A stretch of DNA of 64,000 bases, taken from assembly GCF_012516435.1 (NCBI RefSeq), contig NZ_CP051216.1, positions 3,285,669 to 3,349,668 of the forward strand, written 5' to 3'. This DNA is from Pseudodesulfovibrio sp. zrk46 (lineage in GTDB: Bacteria > Desulfobacterota > Desulfovibrionia > Desulfovibrionales > Desulfovibrionaceae). Below are positions 45,481-54,529 of the stretch, one piece after another (within the stretch, counting starts at the first letter, position 1; each line of letters opens with the position of its first letter). The translations under genes were made by a program, and so were the position numbers. Under the pieces are notes generated by a model that did no database searches, was not told the DNA's origin, and worked only from the letters and a program-made list of their open reading frames with translations.

Positions 45481-47727
45481 CTATCGGTAATATAGATTGC
45501 GCCCACCAATTGTCAGGAATGCTTGGTGCAGATTTTTGCGGATATCCTTACGACTCCATACGCCTTGAATATGCCCACGAGAAAGAGCTTTGAAGCAATT
45601 ATGGTAATCCGGTGGTATTTCGATACCAGTCGTTTCTTTGATGACGCCAGGGCCTGCAAAACCGAGTCGTGAGGAACGAACTGCAAATTGATAAGGAGAG
45701 CAGCCAAGAAATGAAGCCACTGGACCTGCGTAAGAGTTGGTATCATACAGTACTATATAAAGGCCGCCTTCTTCAATATACTTTCGCACAGCCATAGTGA
45801 CCCTAGGCATCTGAATCAGCCCATTCACTCCTTCCTGAATACGGATGCCGGCAGTTCCGTGAACATAAGCCAAGAACGGCTGATGTTTTGTTTGTGCCAA
45901 CTCAAGAGCACGAATGAATTTTTCGCCTTCCGCTGCGCCGACAGAACCACCACGGAAGTTGGCGACTAATGTGGCACAAGTCAAATGCATACCTTCAAGA
46001 GTTGCATTGAAAGTTATACAGCTTGACTCGAGGCCTGTCTTTTCCTTTGCAGCACTTACCCGTTTCTCAAAGTTCGGGAAGTCTGTGGGGTTGCCTGAAG
46101 CTATATCGCGATTGAATTCGCGGATTGTTCCTTTGTCAAAGATATTGTGGAGATACCATTGATATTCCATAGGGAAATTGTAGCCACAGTGAGGGCATAC
46201 CCCTGCGAAATCGGTGAACAAATCACGGGCCCAAATGTCTAGGCAGCCACGTTTTTCTGCATGAGGGCAGGTGATCTCTCGATCCTGTCGAGCTTGCGGG
46301 CTAATATATCCGTTTCCGTTAGTCATTAGCTCTTGGCTTTCATCTACTTTGGAAAGCCCCGTAAGTTCGATTGCCTGCTTTTGTTCTTCTTGGGTTTTTA
46401 CTCCAAATTTTTTCATTATAGCGCGATACGCGGCATCCATGCGACCAGTGACGACATGGATCTCATCAGTAGCCTCTTCCATGAAGCGTGAAATGCGCTG
46501 TTTAAAAGGTTTAACAATTCCATAAAGAAGTGCAGAAGTGGTGCTAGATACGATTCGTGTACTGGTTGCATTTAGCCGTTCCAGCATTGAGCGGTTATCT
46601 TGATATGCGCTCTGCGCCAATTTACGGTATTTTTTGAATCGACGGACGATCAGACGCTGGCGAGCCTTGTCGCTTAGAGACCAACGAACAATGATGTCTG
46701 TGTGCTTTCGAAAATGACGAAGCGCAATAGCACGAAACAATGAAAAGCCTCGCACTGACAGGGTGACTTCGTCGGTTGCACGAACTACTTGCTCTCGAAC
46801 TTGTTTATAGAATTCAAAGTGGTCTGCACGGGCTCCCAAGGAAGGTTCTTCGATAATTTCATCGATATATCCATTCTTGAGATTATCCTGTGCAGTGATA
46901 CGTTGAGAAATTGCACAAGATTCGATTAATTCCACTGGGGCTCGCTCAGAACCACGGATACGGCCTTCAATAGCTGCAGCCCCTTCCGGAGATATAACCG
47001 AATAATACCCATGAGAAAGCATGAGACGTTTATCTGCCATACCAATGGCTTCAGCGCCACCTGAGCCACCTTCGGAAAAGATGGCAATGATGGGAACGGG
47101 CAAGCCCGCCATTTCGTATATATTTTCTGCAATCTGCTGTGCAGCTCCAGGAAAGTCCTCAATTGGATAGGAACCTGGAGTGTTTACATATGCATGGATG
47201 GGGATTTGCTCTCTAGCAGCGACTTTCATGTATTTGAGAGCTTTGCTATTACCCCAGGGTTTGATCGAACCACCATTACGGAATTCCTGACCATGACCTT
47301 TTTCTTGGCCAACGACCATGACAGGTTGGTTAATGATTTTCTTTCCTTTACGGCGGGAGATGTAGGCTCTAGCGATAAGCATACCTGGGTCGATGGAGTG
47401 TTCATCCATGCCACCAATCTCGGTATAGTTATCGTATACGTTTTCCAAAATGTCTTTAAGGCAAACACGTTGAGGATGACGAACGATTCGCACCTTATCC
47501 ATGGCAGTTAGCTGCGCATCGATTGCTGATTCCATGGTCGACAAGCGTTTGTCCAACGATTGTACAGCCCGTTGCGCCATATCTTCAGAGGCCACACTAT
47601 ATTTGGCCGGGAACGCCTGAATCTCTTTTGCAAAGGCATCAAGCTCTGGGCGGGCCTTGTTGCCCAAGATGTCACGGGTGTAGTTTACCCGTTCCAAGAG
47701 TTCATTGAGTTTCTTGTCTATATTCAT
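45481..47727 (-). CDS. accDA: fused acetyl-CoA carboxylase carboxyltransferase (alpha and beta domains)
   Basis: A 748-aa fusion. The N-terminal half is AccA-like (VRIVRHPQRVCLKDILEN; FSEGGSGGAEAIGMADKRLM; VISPEGAAAIEGR). The second half is AccD-like with a zinc Cys set (TCPHAEKRGC, then GVCPHCGYNF) near residues 490-530, ATLVANFRGGSVGAAEGEKF, and RLGFAGPGVIKETTG. Separate accA and accD genes are the norm. It follows accC by 11 bases in one operon. It transfers carboxyl from biotin to acetyl-CoA (or propionyl-CoA) for fatty-acid or anaplerotic use. Confidence 0.93.
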   Translation of the reverse strand: MNIDKKLNELLERVNYTRDILGNKARPELDAFAKEIQAFPAKYSVASEDMAQRAVQSLDKRLSTMESAIDAQLTAMDKVRIVRHPQRVCLKDILENVYDNYTEIGGMDEHSIDPGMLIARAYISRRKGKKIINQPVMVVGQEKGHGQEFRNGGSIKPWGNSKALKYMKVAAREQIPIHAYVNTPGSYPIEDFPGAAQQIAENIYEMAGLPVPIIAIFSEGGSGGAEAIGMADKRLMLSHGYYSVISPEGAAAIEGRIRGSERAPVELIESCAISQRITAQDNLKNGYIDEIIEEPSLGARADHFEFYKQVREQVVRATDEVTLSVRGFSLFRAIALRHFRKHTDIIVRWSLSDKARQRLIVRRFKKYRKLAQSAYQDNRSMLERLNATSTRIVSSTTSALLYGIVKPFKQRISRFMEEATDEIHVVTGRMDAAYRAIMKKFGVKTQEEQKQAIELTGLSKVDESQELMTNGNGYISPQARQDREITCPHAEKRGCLDIWARDLFTDFAGVCPHCGYNFPMEYQWYLHNIFDKGTIREFNRDIASGNPTDFPNFEKRVSAAKEKTGLESSCITFNATLEGMHLTCATLVANFRGGSVGAAEGEKFIRALELAQTKHQPFLAYVHGTAGIRIQEGVNGLIQMPRVTMAVRKYIEEGGLYIVLYDTNSYAGPVASFLGCSPYQFAVRSSRLGFAGPGVIKETTGIEIPPDYHNCFKALSRGHIQGVWSRKDIRKNLHQAFLTIGGRNLYYR

Positions 47728-47738
47728 AACATATTGGG

Positions 47739-49196
47739 TTAGAATTCAAGAAGATTTTCCGTCTTTTCGATGAGGAACGGAATGTTTGACTTCATGGCAA
47801 GCCCACTGGAGTCAATACCGTTGAGACGGAGGTCGTTGAGGAATGCCACACCACGTTCCTTGGCTTCTTTAAGGTCTTTACCCCAGATGATGGCCAAAGC
47901 GAGGTTGGGATCGTATTCAGTTGGAATCTGATAGGGACGATCCTGAGGAACATGAGAATGGAATTTGACCCATTCTTGATTCGTTAAAGCAAGTTCTTCA
48001 ATTTTACCGACCCATGGTGTGAATCCATTGTCAGTATCCTCAGCAATGAGTCGATACTCAATTGATACACCATCAAAGGTTACATCATCCTGAGTGTAGC
48101 CGAGATCTTCACCTAAACCGATACGAATCTGTTCACGGATTAGGTTTACATCCGGATTACCCTTGACTTTCGCAATGTCTGCAGAAACACCGTTCTCTAC
48201 CTGAATACGAGTGTTTACTTCCATCAGAAAAGGTTCACCTTGAGGTGTTACGATCCATTCCCAGGTGCCTACGTTGTCATATTTGATCTCACGAGCAATA
48301 GAGAGGGAATATTCAGTAATGTCGTCCAGAAGCTTCTGTGCGTCGAATGTGTAATTAAGGTCTTCAGGACAGAATCCTGGAGCGACCTCAATGCGCTTTT
48401 GGAGACCCGGAGATTGCACCGAGCAATTACGAGTGCCAAAGTGAACTGGATTGGTTCCGGAACGATCTGATACAATCTGGACTTCAAGATGATTGAAGTT
48501 AAAGACACGCTGCTCAATCAGGATGCCTTCGTCGTTGAAGGTCCGGAGAGAGAAGTTGCGGATACGGCGATAAGTCTGGCGAAAGCGAGCCATATCTTCG
48601 CATTCGTCAATTCCCATTCCACCGCCACCAGCTGAAGCTTTCACCAAGACGACAGGGCGTTTGATCCCCATTTGCTCTTGAAATTCAAAGAGGCTTTCGG
48701 CAATGGCTTCAGCTTCAAGTTCATCGTAAATTGCTCGATCAGAGCCGGGCACAGTTGGAACACCGAGCTTACGAGCAAGTCTTTTGGTGTTGATCTTATC
48801 ACCCAATTCTTGAATAACATTCCAAGAAGGGCCTATAAAAGTCATTGGACGGTCTCGCTCGACAACACGACGGGCAAAACGATAGTTCTCTGAAAAGAAG
48901 CCGTAACCCGGATGGATGGCTGTTGCGCCAGCTTCGTCGGCTACGGACAGGATATCACCTGCATCAAGATAGTTCTGGATTCGGTAAAGCGACTTTTCGC
49001 CGCCTAGTTTACGGGCCACATCAATATGGCCAGAGTCTCTGTCTTCATTGGTATACAAGGCGACGAAGGGGAGGCCTAAATCATGACAGGCTTCCATGAT
49101 CCTTACGGCGATTTCGCCTCGATTGGCTATAAGTACTTTATTACCTTCAATGCTCACGGAATCATCATCTCCTGAGATTTGGTTTTGAAGCTGCAT
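47739..49196 (-). CDS. accC: biotin carboxylase subunit
   Basis: A 485-aa ATP-grasp enzyme. The start ATG 49196 (MQLQNQ) has an AAAGG site; a longer in-frame extension to 49238 lacks one. NKVLIANRGEIAVRIMEA, ATAIHPGYGFFSENYRFARR, VLVKASAGGGGMGIDECEDM and FLMEVNTRIQVENGVSADI are diagnostic. No biotin-carrier domain (no AMKM motif) follows the C-terminus, and no accB gene is visible in the window. It is first in a two-gene operon with accDA. Confidence 0.94.
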   Translation of the reverse strand: MQLQNQISGDDDSVSIEGNKVLIANRGEIAVRIMEACHDLGLPFVALYTNEDRDSGHIDVARKLGGEKSLYRIQNYLDAGDILSVADEAGATAIHPGYGFFSENYRFARRVVERDRPMTFIGPSWNVIQELGDKINTKRLARKLGVPTVPGSDRAIYDELEAEAIAESLFEFQEQMGIKRPVVLVKASAGGGGMGIDECEDMARFRQTYRRIRNFSLRTFNDEGILIEQRVFNFNHLEVQIVSDRSGTNPVHFGTRNCSVQSPGLQKRIEVAPGFCPEDLNYTFDAQKLLDDITEYSLSIAREIKYDNVGTWEWIVTPQGEPFLMEVNTRIQVENGVSADIAKVKGNPDVNLIREQIRIGLGEDLGYTQDDVTFDGVSIEYRLIAEDTDNGFTPWVGKIEELALTNQEWVKFHSHVPQDRPYQIPTEYDPNLALAIIWGKDLKEAKERGVAFLNDLRLNGIDSSGLAMKSNIPFLIEKTENLLEF

Positions 49197-49350
49197 TAAA
49201 TAGCCTTTCTTTAAGTGTATTGCAAATATTACAATCATCTGTTTTTATTTATTAATTTTCACTAAAACGATAAAACGTCTGTTTAAATTCATAGTTATGG
49301 ATTTTTGACAAAAAAATAGGTAAAAAACAGTTCGCTCAAAAGAGGTGAGG

Positions 49351-49380
49351 TTGGTTTTGTCATAATTGGCAATATATAAA
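49351..49380 (+). promoter_or_regulatory. possible sigma-70 promoter before the flavoprotein gene
   Basis: TTGGTT at 49351-49356 and TATAAA at 49375-49380 are 18 bases apart, and the start codon is 25 bases further on. Match is moderate. Confidence 0.35.
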
Positions 49381-49404
49381 AGATCAACTTGAGGGGGAGA
49401 GTTT

Positions 49405-50667
49405 GTGAATTACGTAATTGTCGGAAATGGCGTGTCTGCCATCGGTGCCATTGAGGGCATCCGTCAGCAAGACAAGGATGGGAAGATTCTTGTTATTAGT
49501 GACGAAGCTGTGCCCACTTACGGGCGTCCGCTAATTTCTTATTATTTATCGGACAAAATTAAATTTGAAACCCTCCCATTTCGGTCGGAAGAATTTTATA
49601 AAAGTAATAATGTTGAGATGCGTCTCGCATCTCGAGTAATCGGGATTGATACAAGCTCAAAAAAGCTAACATTGGATTCGGGAGATACTGTCTCTTATGG
49701 GAAATTATTGCTTGCTACAGGTGGGACACCTGTAAAGCCGCCGCTCCCAGGCATAGATGGTCCTGGCGTTCACAACTTTACAACTGTTGCACACGCTGAA
49801 GCCCTTAAAGAGTTGGTGGACAAAGTTCAAAAGGTTGTTGTTATTGGCGCGGGCCTGATTGCCTTGAAAGCTGCCGAAGGTTTCGCAGAAAAAGGAGTGG
49901 ACGTTACAATCGTAGTTCGCTCTCGGATTATGCGCACTTACTTTGACGAAACAGCAGGTGATTTAATCGTCAACCATCTAGAAAAAAATCGTATTAAATT
50001 CCTTCAGGGGTGCGGCACTAAAGAGATCGTCCGATTCGATGATGGCACCATAAAGGGCGTTGAAACCGATCAGGGTTTGGTTGAGGCCGATGTAGTTATT
50101 GTCGCGGCGGGCGTCAGACCCAACATGGGCTTGGCAGCTCAAGCCGGAATTACAACTGGTCAAGGGATACGAGTTAACGACTACATGGCAACGAGTGATA
50201 GCGATGTCTTTGCAGCTGGAGACGTCGCAGAAGCCAAAGATATGCTTACCGGTGAGTATACAGTGCGTCCCATTTGGCCCAATGCTTACTCTCAAGGTCG
50301 ATATGCGGGGATAAATATGGCTGGAGCTGACAAGCCATATTCAGGTGGCATGTCGATGAACTCAATCACGTATTACGGCCTTCCTACAATTTCTGTAGGT
50401 GAAACCAATGTCGAGGGTAAAGATGGATACGAAACCAGCATATACCTTGATGAGAAGAGCTCTATTTATCGTAAGCTGATCTTTAAAGATGATATGCTCG
50501 CAGGCTGCATTTTGATTGGTGAGATCGATGCAGCTGGATTCTATACTAGTTTTATTAAAAACAGCTTTAAACTTGATGCCGAAGCCAAGGCACGGCTGAT
50601 TGAGGGGGATCCATCTCCAGCGTTATGGCCAGATGAATTTATCGAAGGAATGATGAACAACCCCTAA
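49405..50667 (+). CDS. NAD(P)H-dependent FAD oxidoreductase (rubredoxin-reductase/NirB-N type)
   Basis: A 420-aa flavoprotein starting with GTG 49405 behind GGGGGAG. The N-terminal FAD motif VIVGNGVSAIGAIEGIRQ is followed by PTYGRPLISYYLS, a second dinucleotide motif VVVIGAGLIALKAAEGFAE near residue 150, and VFAAGDVAEAKDM near 270. It has no Cys-x-x-Cys disulfide or extra domain. Likely partners are rubredoxin, ferredoxin or another one-electron acceptor; the substrate is not fixed. It stands alone and ends in a shared terminator. Confidence 0.9.
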   Translation: MNYVIVGNGVSAIGAIEGIRQQDKDGKILVISDEAVPTYGRPLISYYLSDKIKFETLPFRSEEFYKSNNVEMRLASRVIGIDTSSKKLTLDSGDTVSYGKLLLATGGTPVKPPLPGIDGPGVHNFTTVAHAEALKELVDKVQKVVVIGAGLIALKAAEGFAEKGVDVTIVVRSRIMRTYFDETAGDLIVNHLEKNRIKFLQGCGTKEIVRFDDGTIKGVETDQGLVEADVVIVAAGVRPNMGLAAQAGITTGQGIRVNDYMATSDSDVFAAGDVAEAKDMLTGEYTVRPIWPNAYSQGRYAGINMAGADKPYSGGMSMNSITYYGLPTISVGETNVEGKDGYETSIYLDEKSSIYRKLIFKDDMLAGCILIGEIDAAGFYTSFIKNSFKLDAEAKARLIEGDPSPALWPDEFIEGMMNNP

Positions 50668-50685
50668 ATCAATCACATTAGGATC

Positions 50686-50720
50686 AAAAAAAGGCCGTAT
50701 AATAATTACGGCCTTTTTTT
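50686..50720. terminator. bidirectional terminator, flavoprotein / adenylate cyclase
   Basis: AAAAAGGCCGTA pairs with TACGGCCTTTTT around a seven-base loop, with A/T runs either side. Further flanking AATCAATC and GATTGATT also pair, giving a long symmetrical hairpin. Confidence 0.9.
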
Positions 50721-50727
50721 GATTGAT

Positions 50728-52956
50728 TTACTTTGTCTTGTGGGTGAATACTCCATCCCAATCATCGCCCGGATGTTCGTCGATAAGATGATCGCAACGC
50801 TCAATGTACAATTTGTAGAGCAAAGGCTCCATCTCGATTGCGTCCAATTCTTCAAACAACTTTTTGGCTTCAGTGAATTGCTTTTTTAAATATAATTCAT
50901 GAGCCTTTTCGTATTTATCAAGCTCTGCTTGGCGCTTTTTGGCGTCATCATAGCGGTATGATGTATATATTGTAACTGGTTCAACTTTTCCCTTAACTCG
51001 TACGCTATCAAGAATACGAAAATAGTATTTTCCTTCACAGGCATCCACAATGGTCTGGCTGACGATTAACTTTTGTCCATAAAATTTGGTCAAACCTTCA
51101 AGGCGTGAAGCAAGGTTAACATTGTCACCGATAAGAGTGTAGTCAAACAAGTCCGCAGATCCCATATTGCCAACACGGACAGAACCAGAATGAATTCCGA
51201 GTCCTACCGCAATAGTAAAGCCATACTTCTCAATAAATATTTCATTGAGATCGCCAAGCTTTTCTATCTGTAATAGTGCTGCTTCTAAGGACTTTTCTTG
51301 ATGATTCTCTATGTCTAAAGGAGCATTCCAAAAAGCCATGACAGCATCGCCGATGAATTTATCGAGTGTTCCCTGATTTTCCGTGATTATACGAGTCATT
51401 GGAGTGAGGTAATCATGAAGAAGATTGGTTACCTGCGTTGGGGTCAACTTCTCTGAGAGAGATGTAAAACTTCGTACATCTGAAAATTGGATCGTAATGT
51501 CCTTCTCTTGCCCCTCTAGTGAAAGTGCATCTGGGTCTTCCATAATTTGTGAGATGACTGATGGAGCTAGGTAGTGAGCAAACGCACCATGGATGAATTT
51601 CTTTGCATGTTCCTCTCGCCAGAATTTTATCATGGTCAATAATAAGAAAGTTAGGGCGAGGTTGATGTAAGAATAGAGTGGTGAAATATATAGTTTGTGT
51701 TCCGTGTAAAGCTCGGTCGATCCATACCACATGCCAGCGCTAGCGACTATTAGAGGGATAATCATCCATAGAGCTTTTGCCCACATAAGTAGGAAAGTGG
51801 TAGCTAATCCGATCGATAGCATTGCTATAAATTCTACACCAGTTGCCCAATCTGGTTTGCTTATGAAGTCCTTAGACCAGATGTTGTCGATGATTGTTGC
51901 GTGAGCTTCTACGCCTGGGTAGCTTGGATCCAGTGGCATAGCTCTAATATCTTTAAGGCCAGCCGCAGAGGTTCCAATGAAAGCGATTTTACCCTGAAGT
52001 TCCCCTGGCAGGAGTCTTTTGTTGAGAATGTCGCTTGCACTGATATATCTAAAAGTTTTAGATGGTCCTCTATAATTGATGAGCATTCTGCCTCGATGGT
52101 CTGTAGGAATGACTATCTTTCCAAATCGAACAGATTCAATTCCTGAAGTCGACATTTTTACTACCACAGATTTTATTCCTGTTGCCTGCATGAGGGCGGC
52201 AAGGGCTAAGCTGGGGTAGTATTTGTCGTTCCAACTAAATAAGAGTGGAACTTTTCGATAGATAGAATCTTCGTCTGCAGCAATTGTAATGAACCCTGTC
52301 CTTTGTGCAGCCATAGATAAAACGGGGAGTGGGCAAATTGCTTCCTCTGCCTTGAATAATACGTCATGAGGGGAAGGGGAGCCAGGTACAGATAGTACTG
52401 CAACTTTTGCAGGCTTGATAAAACAATCTCTAGTTTGATGAGCGATCCCTTCTTCTATGGAAAGAGCTTGCGTAAGAAAGTCGATGCCGAGGACAAATGG
52501 CCCCGTTTTCAAATAATGTGCTAGAAGTTTGTCATTGTCGCGCAACGATTCTGGCAAGCCTTCAATCTTTGTATCCAGCTTCAGTTCTTTCTTCCATTGC
52601 TTTTGAAGAATTGAAGGGGATGTTTTATCGGGTTCAACGAAAATGATATCGGTTGCGACTGAGGCTGCGCCATACGCTTGGAGCATTTTCAATAACATTG
52701 CTACTCTATATCTAGGCCATGGCCATTGCCCCATTTCGGCAAGACTTTTTTCATCTATATCAACAATAATAGGTATATCAGTCGCATTTGAACTGTGATA
52801 TTTTGATAAATATTGGTCGTATAATTTGTTGTCAAGAAAGCGTAAGAACTGAGGCTGAATAGCAAAAAGGGCGGCCATCAAAACCGAAGCACCTATGCCC
52901 ACTGTCAGTAGAATCAACTGATCCACTTTAAATGCTTTCTTAAAGAAACTGAGCAT
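50728..52956 (-). CDS. CHASE2-domain adenylate cyclase
   Basis: A 742-aa membrane sensor. The start ATG 52956 follows AAAGGAGA. An N-terminal helix leads into a periplasmic CHASE2 domain (DIPIIVDIDEKSLAEMGQWP), then about three membrane helices near residues 365-440. The class III cyclase domain has metal Asp 493 in QFSDVRSFTSLSE, LDKFIGDAVMAFW near 530, and DYTLIGDNVNLASRLEG with the catalytic Asn and Arg. A short C-terminal TPR-like helical part follows. All catalytic residues are present, so cAMP production is likely. It is divergent from the type I secretion genes. Confidence 0.93.
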   Translation of the reverse strand: MLSFFKKAFKVDQLILLTVGIGASVLMAALFAIQPQFLRFLDNKLYDQYLSKYHSSNATDIPIIVDIDEKSLAEMGQWPWPRYRVAMLLKMLQAYGAASVATDIIFVEPDKTSPSILQKQWKKELKLDTKIEGLPESLRDNDKLLAHYLKTGPFVLGIDFLTQALSIEEGIAHQTRDCFIKPAKVAVLSVPGSPSPHDVLFKAEEAICPLPVLSMAAQRTGFITIAADEDSIYRKVPLLFSWNDKYYPSLALAALMQATGIKSVVVKMSTSGIESVRFGKIVIPTDHRGRMLINYRGPSKTFRYISASDILNKRLLPGELQGKIAFIGTSAAGLKDIRAMPLDPSYPGVEAHATIIDNIWSKDFISKPDWATGVEFIAMLSIGLATTFLLMWAKALWMIIPLIVASAGMWYGSTELYTEHKLYISPLYSYINLALTFLLLTMIKFWREEHAKKFIHGAFAHYLAPSVISQIMEDPDALSLEGQEKDITIQFSDVRSFTSLSEKLTPTQVTNLLHDYLTPMTRIITENQGTLDKFIGDAVMAFWNAPLDIENHQEKSLEAALLQIEKLGDLNEIFIEKYGFTIAVGLGIHSGSVRVGNMGSADLFDYTLIGDNVNLASRLEGLTKFYGQKLIVSQTIVDACEGKYYFRILDSVRVKGKVEPVTIYTSYRYDDAKKRQAELDKYEKAHELYLKKQFTEAKKLFEELDAIEMEPLLYKLYIERCDHLIDEHPGDDWDGVFTHKTK

Positions 52957-53154
52957 GAGGTCTCCTTTGCTGTTCATATTAATAAAAAAGCAACTGCTAA
53001 TGTTCTTTAATTTATAACTAAAATAGATTAACTGTTGCTATAAATAATTATTTTTTATAATGTGTTTGTGACAATTTACTAAATTTGCATCTAATTGTCC
53101 GAAATTGTTGCTAATGAATTTGACATGAAGTTTTTATACATACGGGAGAGGGCT

Positions 53155-54477
53155 TTGAAAAGTCTGTTCAAAGTTAATCTGATTGTTTTGCTGGCCTGTG
53201 TCATTGCATTTGGTGGGGTAAATGTGGTGAACGCTCAGGAAGTGCGCGACCTTAAGCTCGATTCACTTCTTGAGGAATTGGTTAAGAGCCATGATCGTAT
53301 TAAGGCTTCAGAAGCGCAGCTTGAATCAGTCAAGCATCAGCTTGAAAGTGCTAAGGGGGCATGGTTGCCTCAGGTTGATGCCACCATAGAAGGGGGCAAG
53401 GAAAATATTAAAAAGCCTGACAACAAGGAAACCCAGTTCACTCGTAATGAACAAACAATCAGTGCAACCCAACAACTATTAGATTTTGGAGCTGTTTCTG
53501 GCCCGGTTGACGCTGCAGCTGGACAGGTTAAGGAGTATGGTGCGCTGCTCTCTCAAACAAAGCAGGAAATAGTTGCCCTTGGTATTACTGCCTACTTGCG
53601 AGTTGTGCGTTCTCGTGAACTTGTTAAGTATGCGAAGCGTTCCGAGAATAGTGTCAAAGAGCTTTCCGGCATGCAAGAAGTGCTGGTTGAAAGAGGTGCT
53701 GGCTATTCATACGAAGAACTTCAAGTTAAAGGGCAACTGGCAGGGGCTCAATCATATCGAGTTACGCAGGAAAGGGAGCTTCAAGCTTCAGTTAATAATT
53801 TTAAATCCGTCTTTGGTTTCGCCCCTACTGAGGAAGAGATCCTCTTAATGGATACAGTTCCTGTCCCCCGTAAATACCTTCCAGGTAGCCTTGATGATGC
53901 CATTGCCATTGCGTTTGACAACAACCCTATGCTTCTTGAAACTCAATATTCTTTAGAGCGCCTTGAAGGCGACCTCAGGACTCAGCGTTCTGGATATTTC
54001 CCACAACTTGAGGCAGTTCTTGAGGCTGAACGTAAAGAGAATGATCAGGGTACATCTGGTTTACGTTATGAACAGCGTGGCACGCTTGCTATTAGTTACA
54101 ACCTGTTTTCAGGCATGCAGGACACTGAGAACATTCGCTCTGTTAAGTCAGAAATGACGAGTGCTCGGCGTACCTTACTTGACCGTAGACGCACTGTTGA
54201 AGAAAGTGTTCGCAATGCATGGCTTGAGTTGACGACCTTGCGTCAGAACTCTGAATTATATGAAACTCAGGCAAATATTACTTGGGAATTTTTGGGTCTG
54301 GTCAAAAAGAAGAAGGCGACAGGTGAAGAGGTTCGTCTTCTTGACATTCTTGTTGGCGAAAGAGATTATATTAACGCCATTAGTGCGAAAGTAGCTACAG
54401 ACATTGACATCATTATTGCCGGATATACGCTTCTGTACGAGATGGGACTCATTACGGAAGACATTACCGAAATTTAG
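53155..54477 (+). CDS. TolC-family outer membrane efflux/secretion protein
   Basis: A 440-aa OMP of the TolC/LapE family. I prefer the TTG start at 53155 (GGGAG lies 6 bases upstream and the signal peptide then begins MKSLFKVNLIVLLACVIAFG, ending near NAQ); ATG 53125 is the alternative. Two outer-membrane efflux repeats occur, including QLESAKGAWLPQVDATIEGG and DLRTQRSGYFPQLEAVLEAE, with heptad-rich helices between. It is the outer-membrane pore of a three-part type I secretion system. Confidence 0.9.
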   Translation: MKSLFKVNLIVLLACVIAFGGVNVVNAQEVRDLKLDSLLEELVKSHDRIKASEAQLESVKHQLESAKGAWLPQVDATIEGGKENIKKPDNKETQFTRNEQTISATQQLLDFGAVSGPVDAAAGQVKEYGALLSQTKQEIVALGITAYLRVVRSRELVKYAKRSENSVKELSGMQEVLVERGAGYSYEELQVKGQLAGAQSYRVTQERELQASVNNFKSVFGFAPTEEEILLMDTVPVPRKYLPGSLDDAIAIAFDNNPMLLETQYSLERLEGDLRTQRSGYFPQLEAVLEAERKENDQGTSGLRYEQRGTLAISYNLFSGMQDTENIRSVKSEMTSARRTLLDRRRTVEESVRNAWLELTTLRQNSELYETQANITWEFLGLVKKKKATGEEVRLLDILVGERDYINAISAKVATDIDIIIAGYTLLYEMGLITEDITEI

Positions 54478-54529
54478 TTAGTTCAAACAAGGCCATTTGT
54501 TTATAATTCTCCATCCTTGAGGAGTTGGT

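Noticed and set aside
53061-53090. CRP-like TGTGA half site between cyclase and secretion genes
   Set aside because: The matching TCACA half is absent at the expected spacing.
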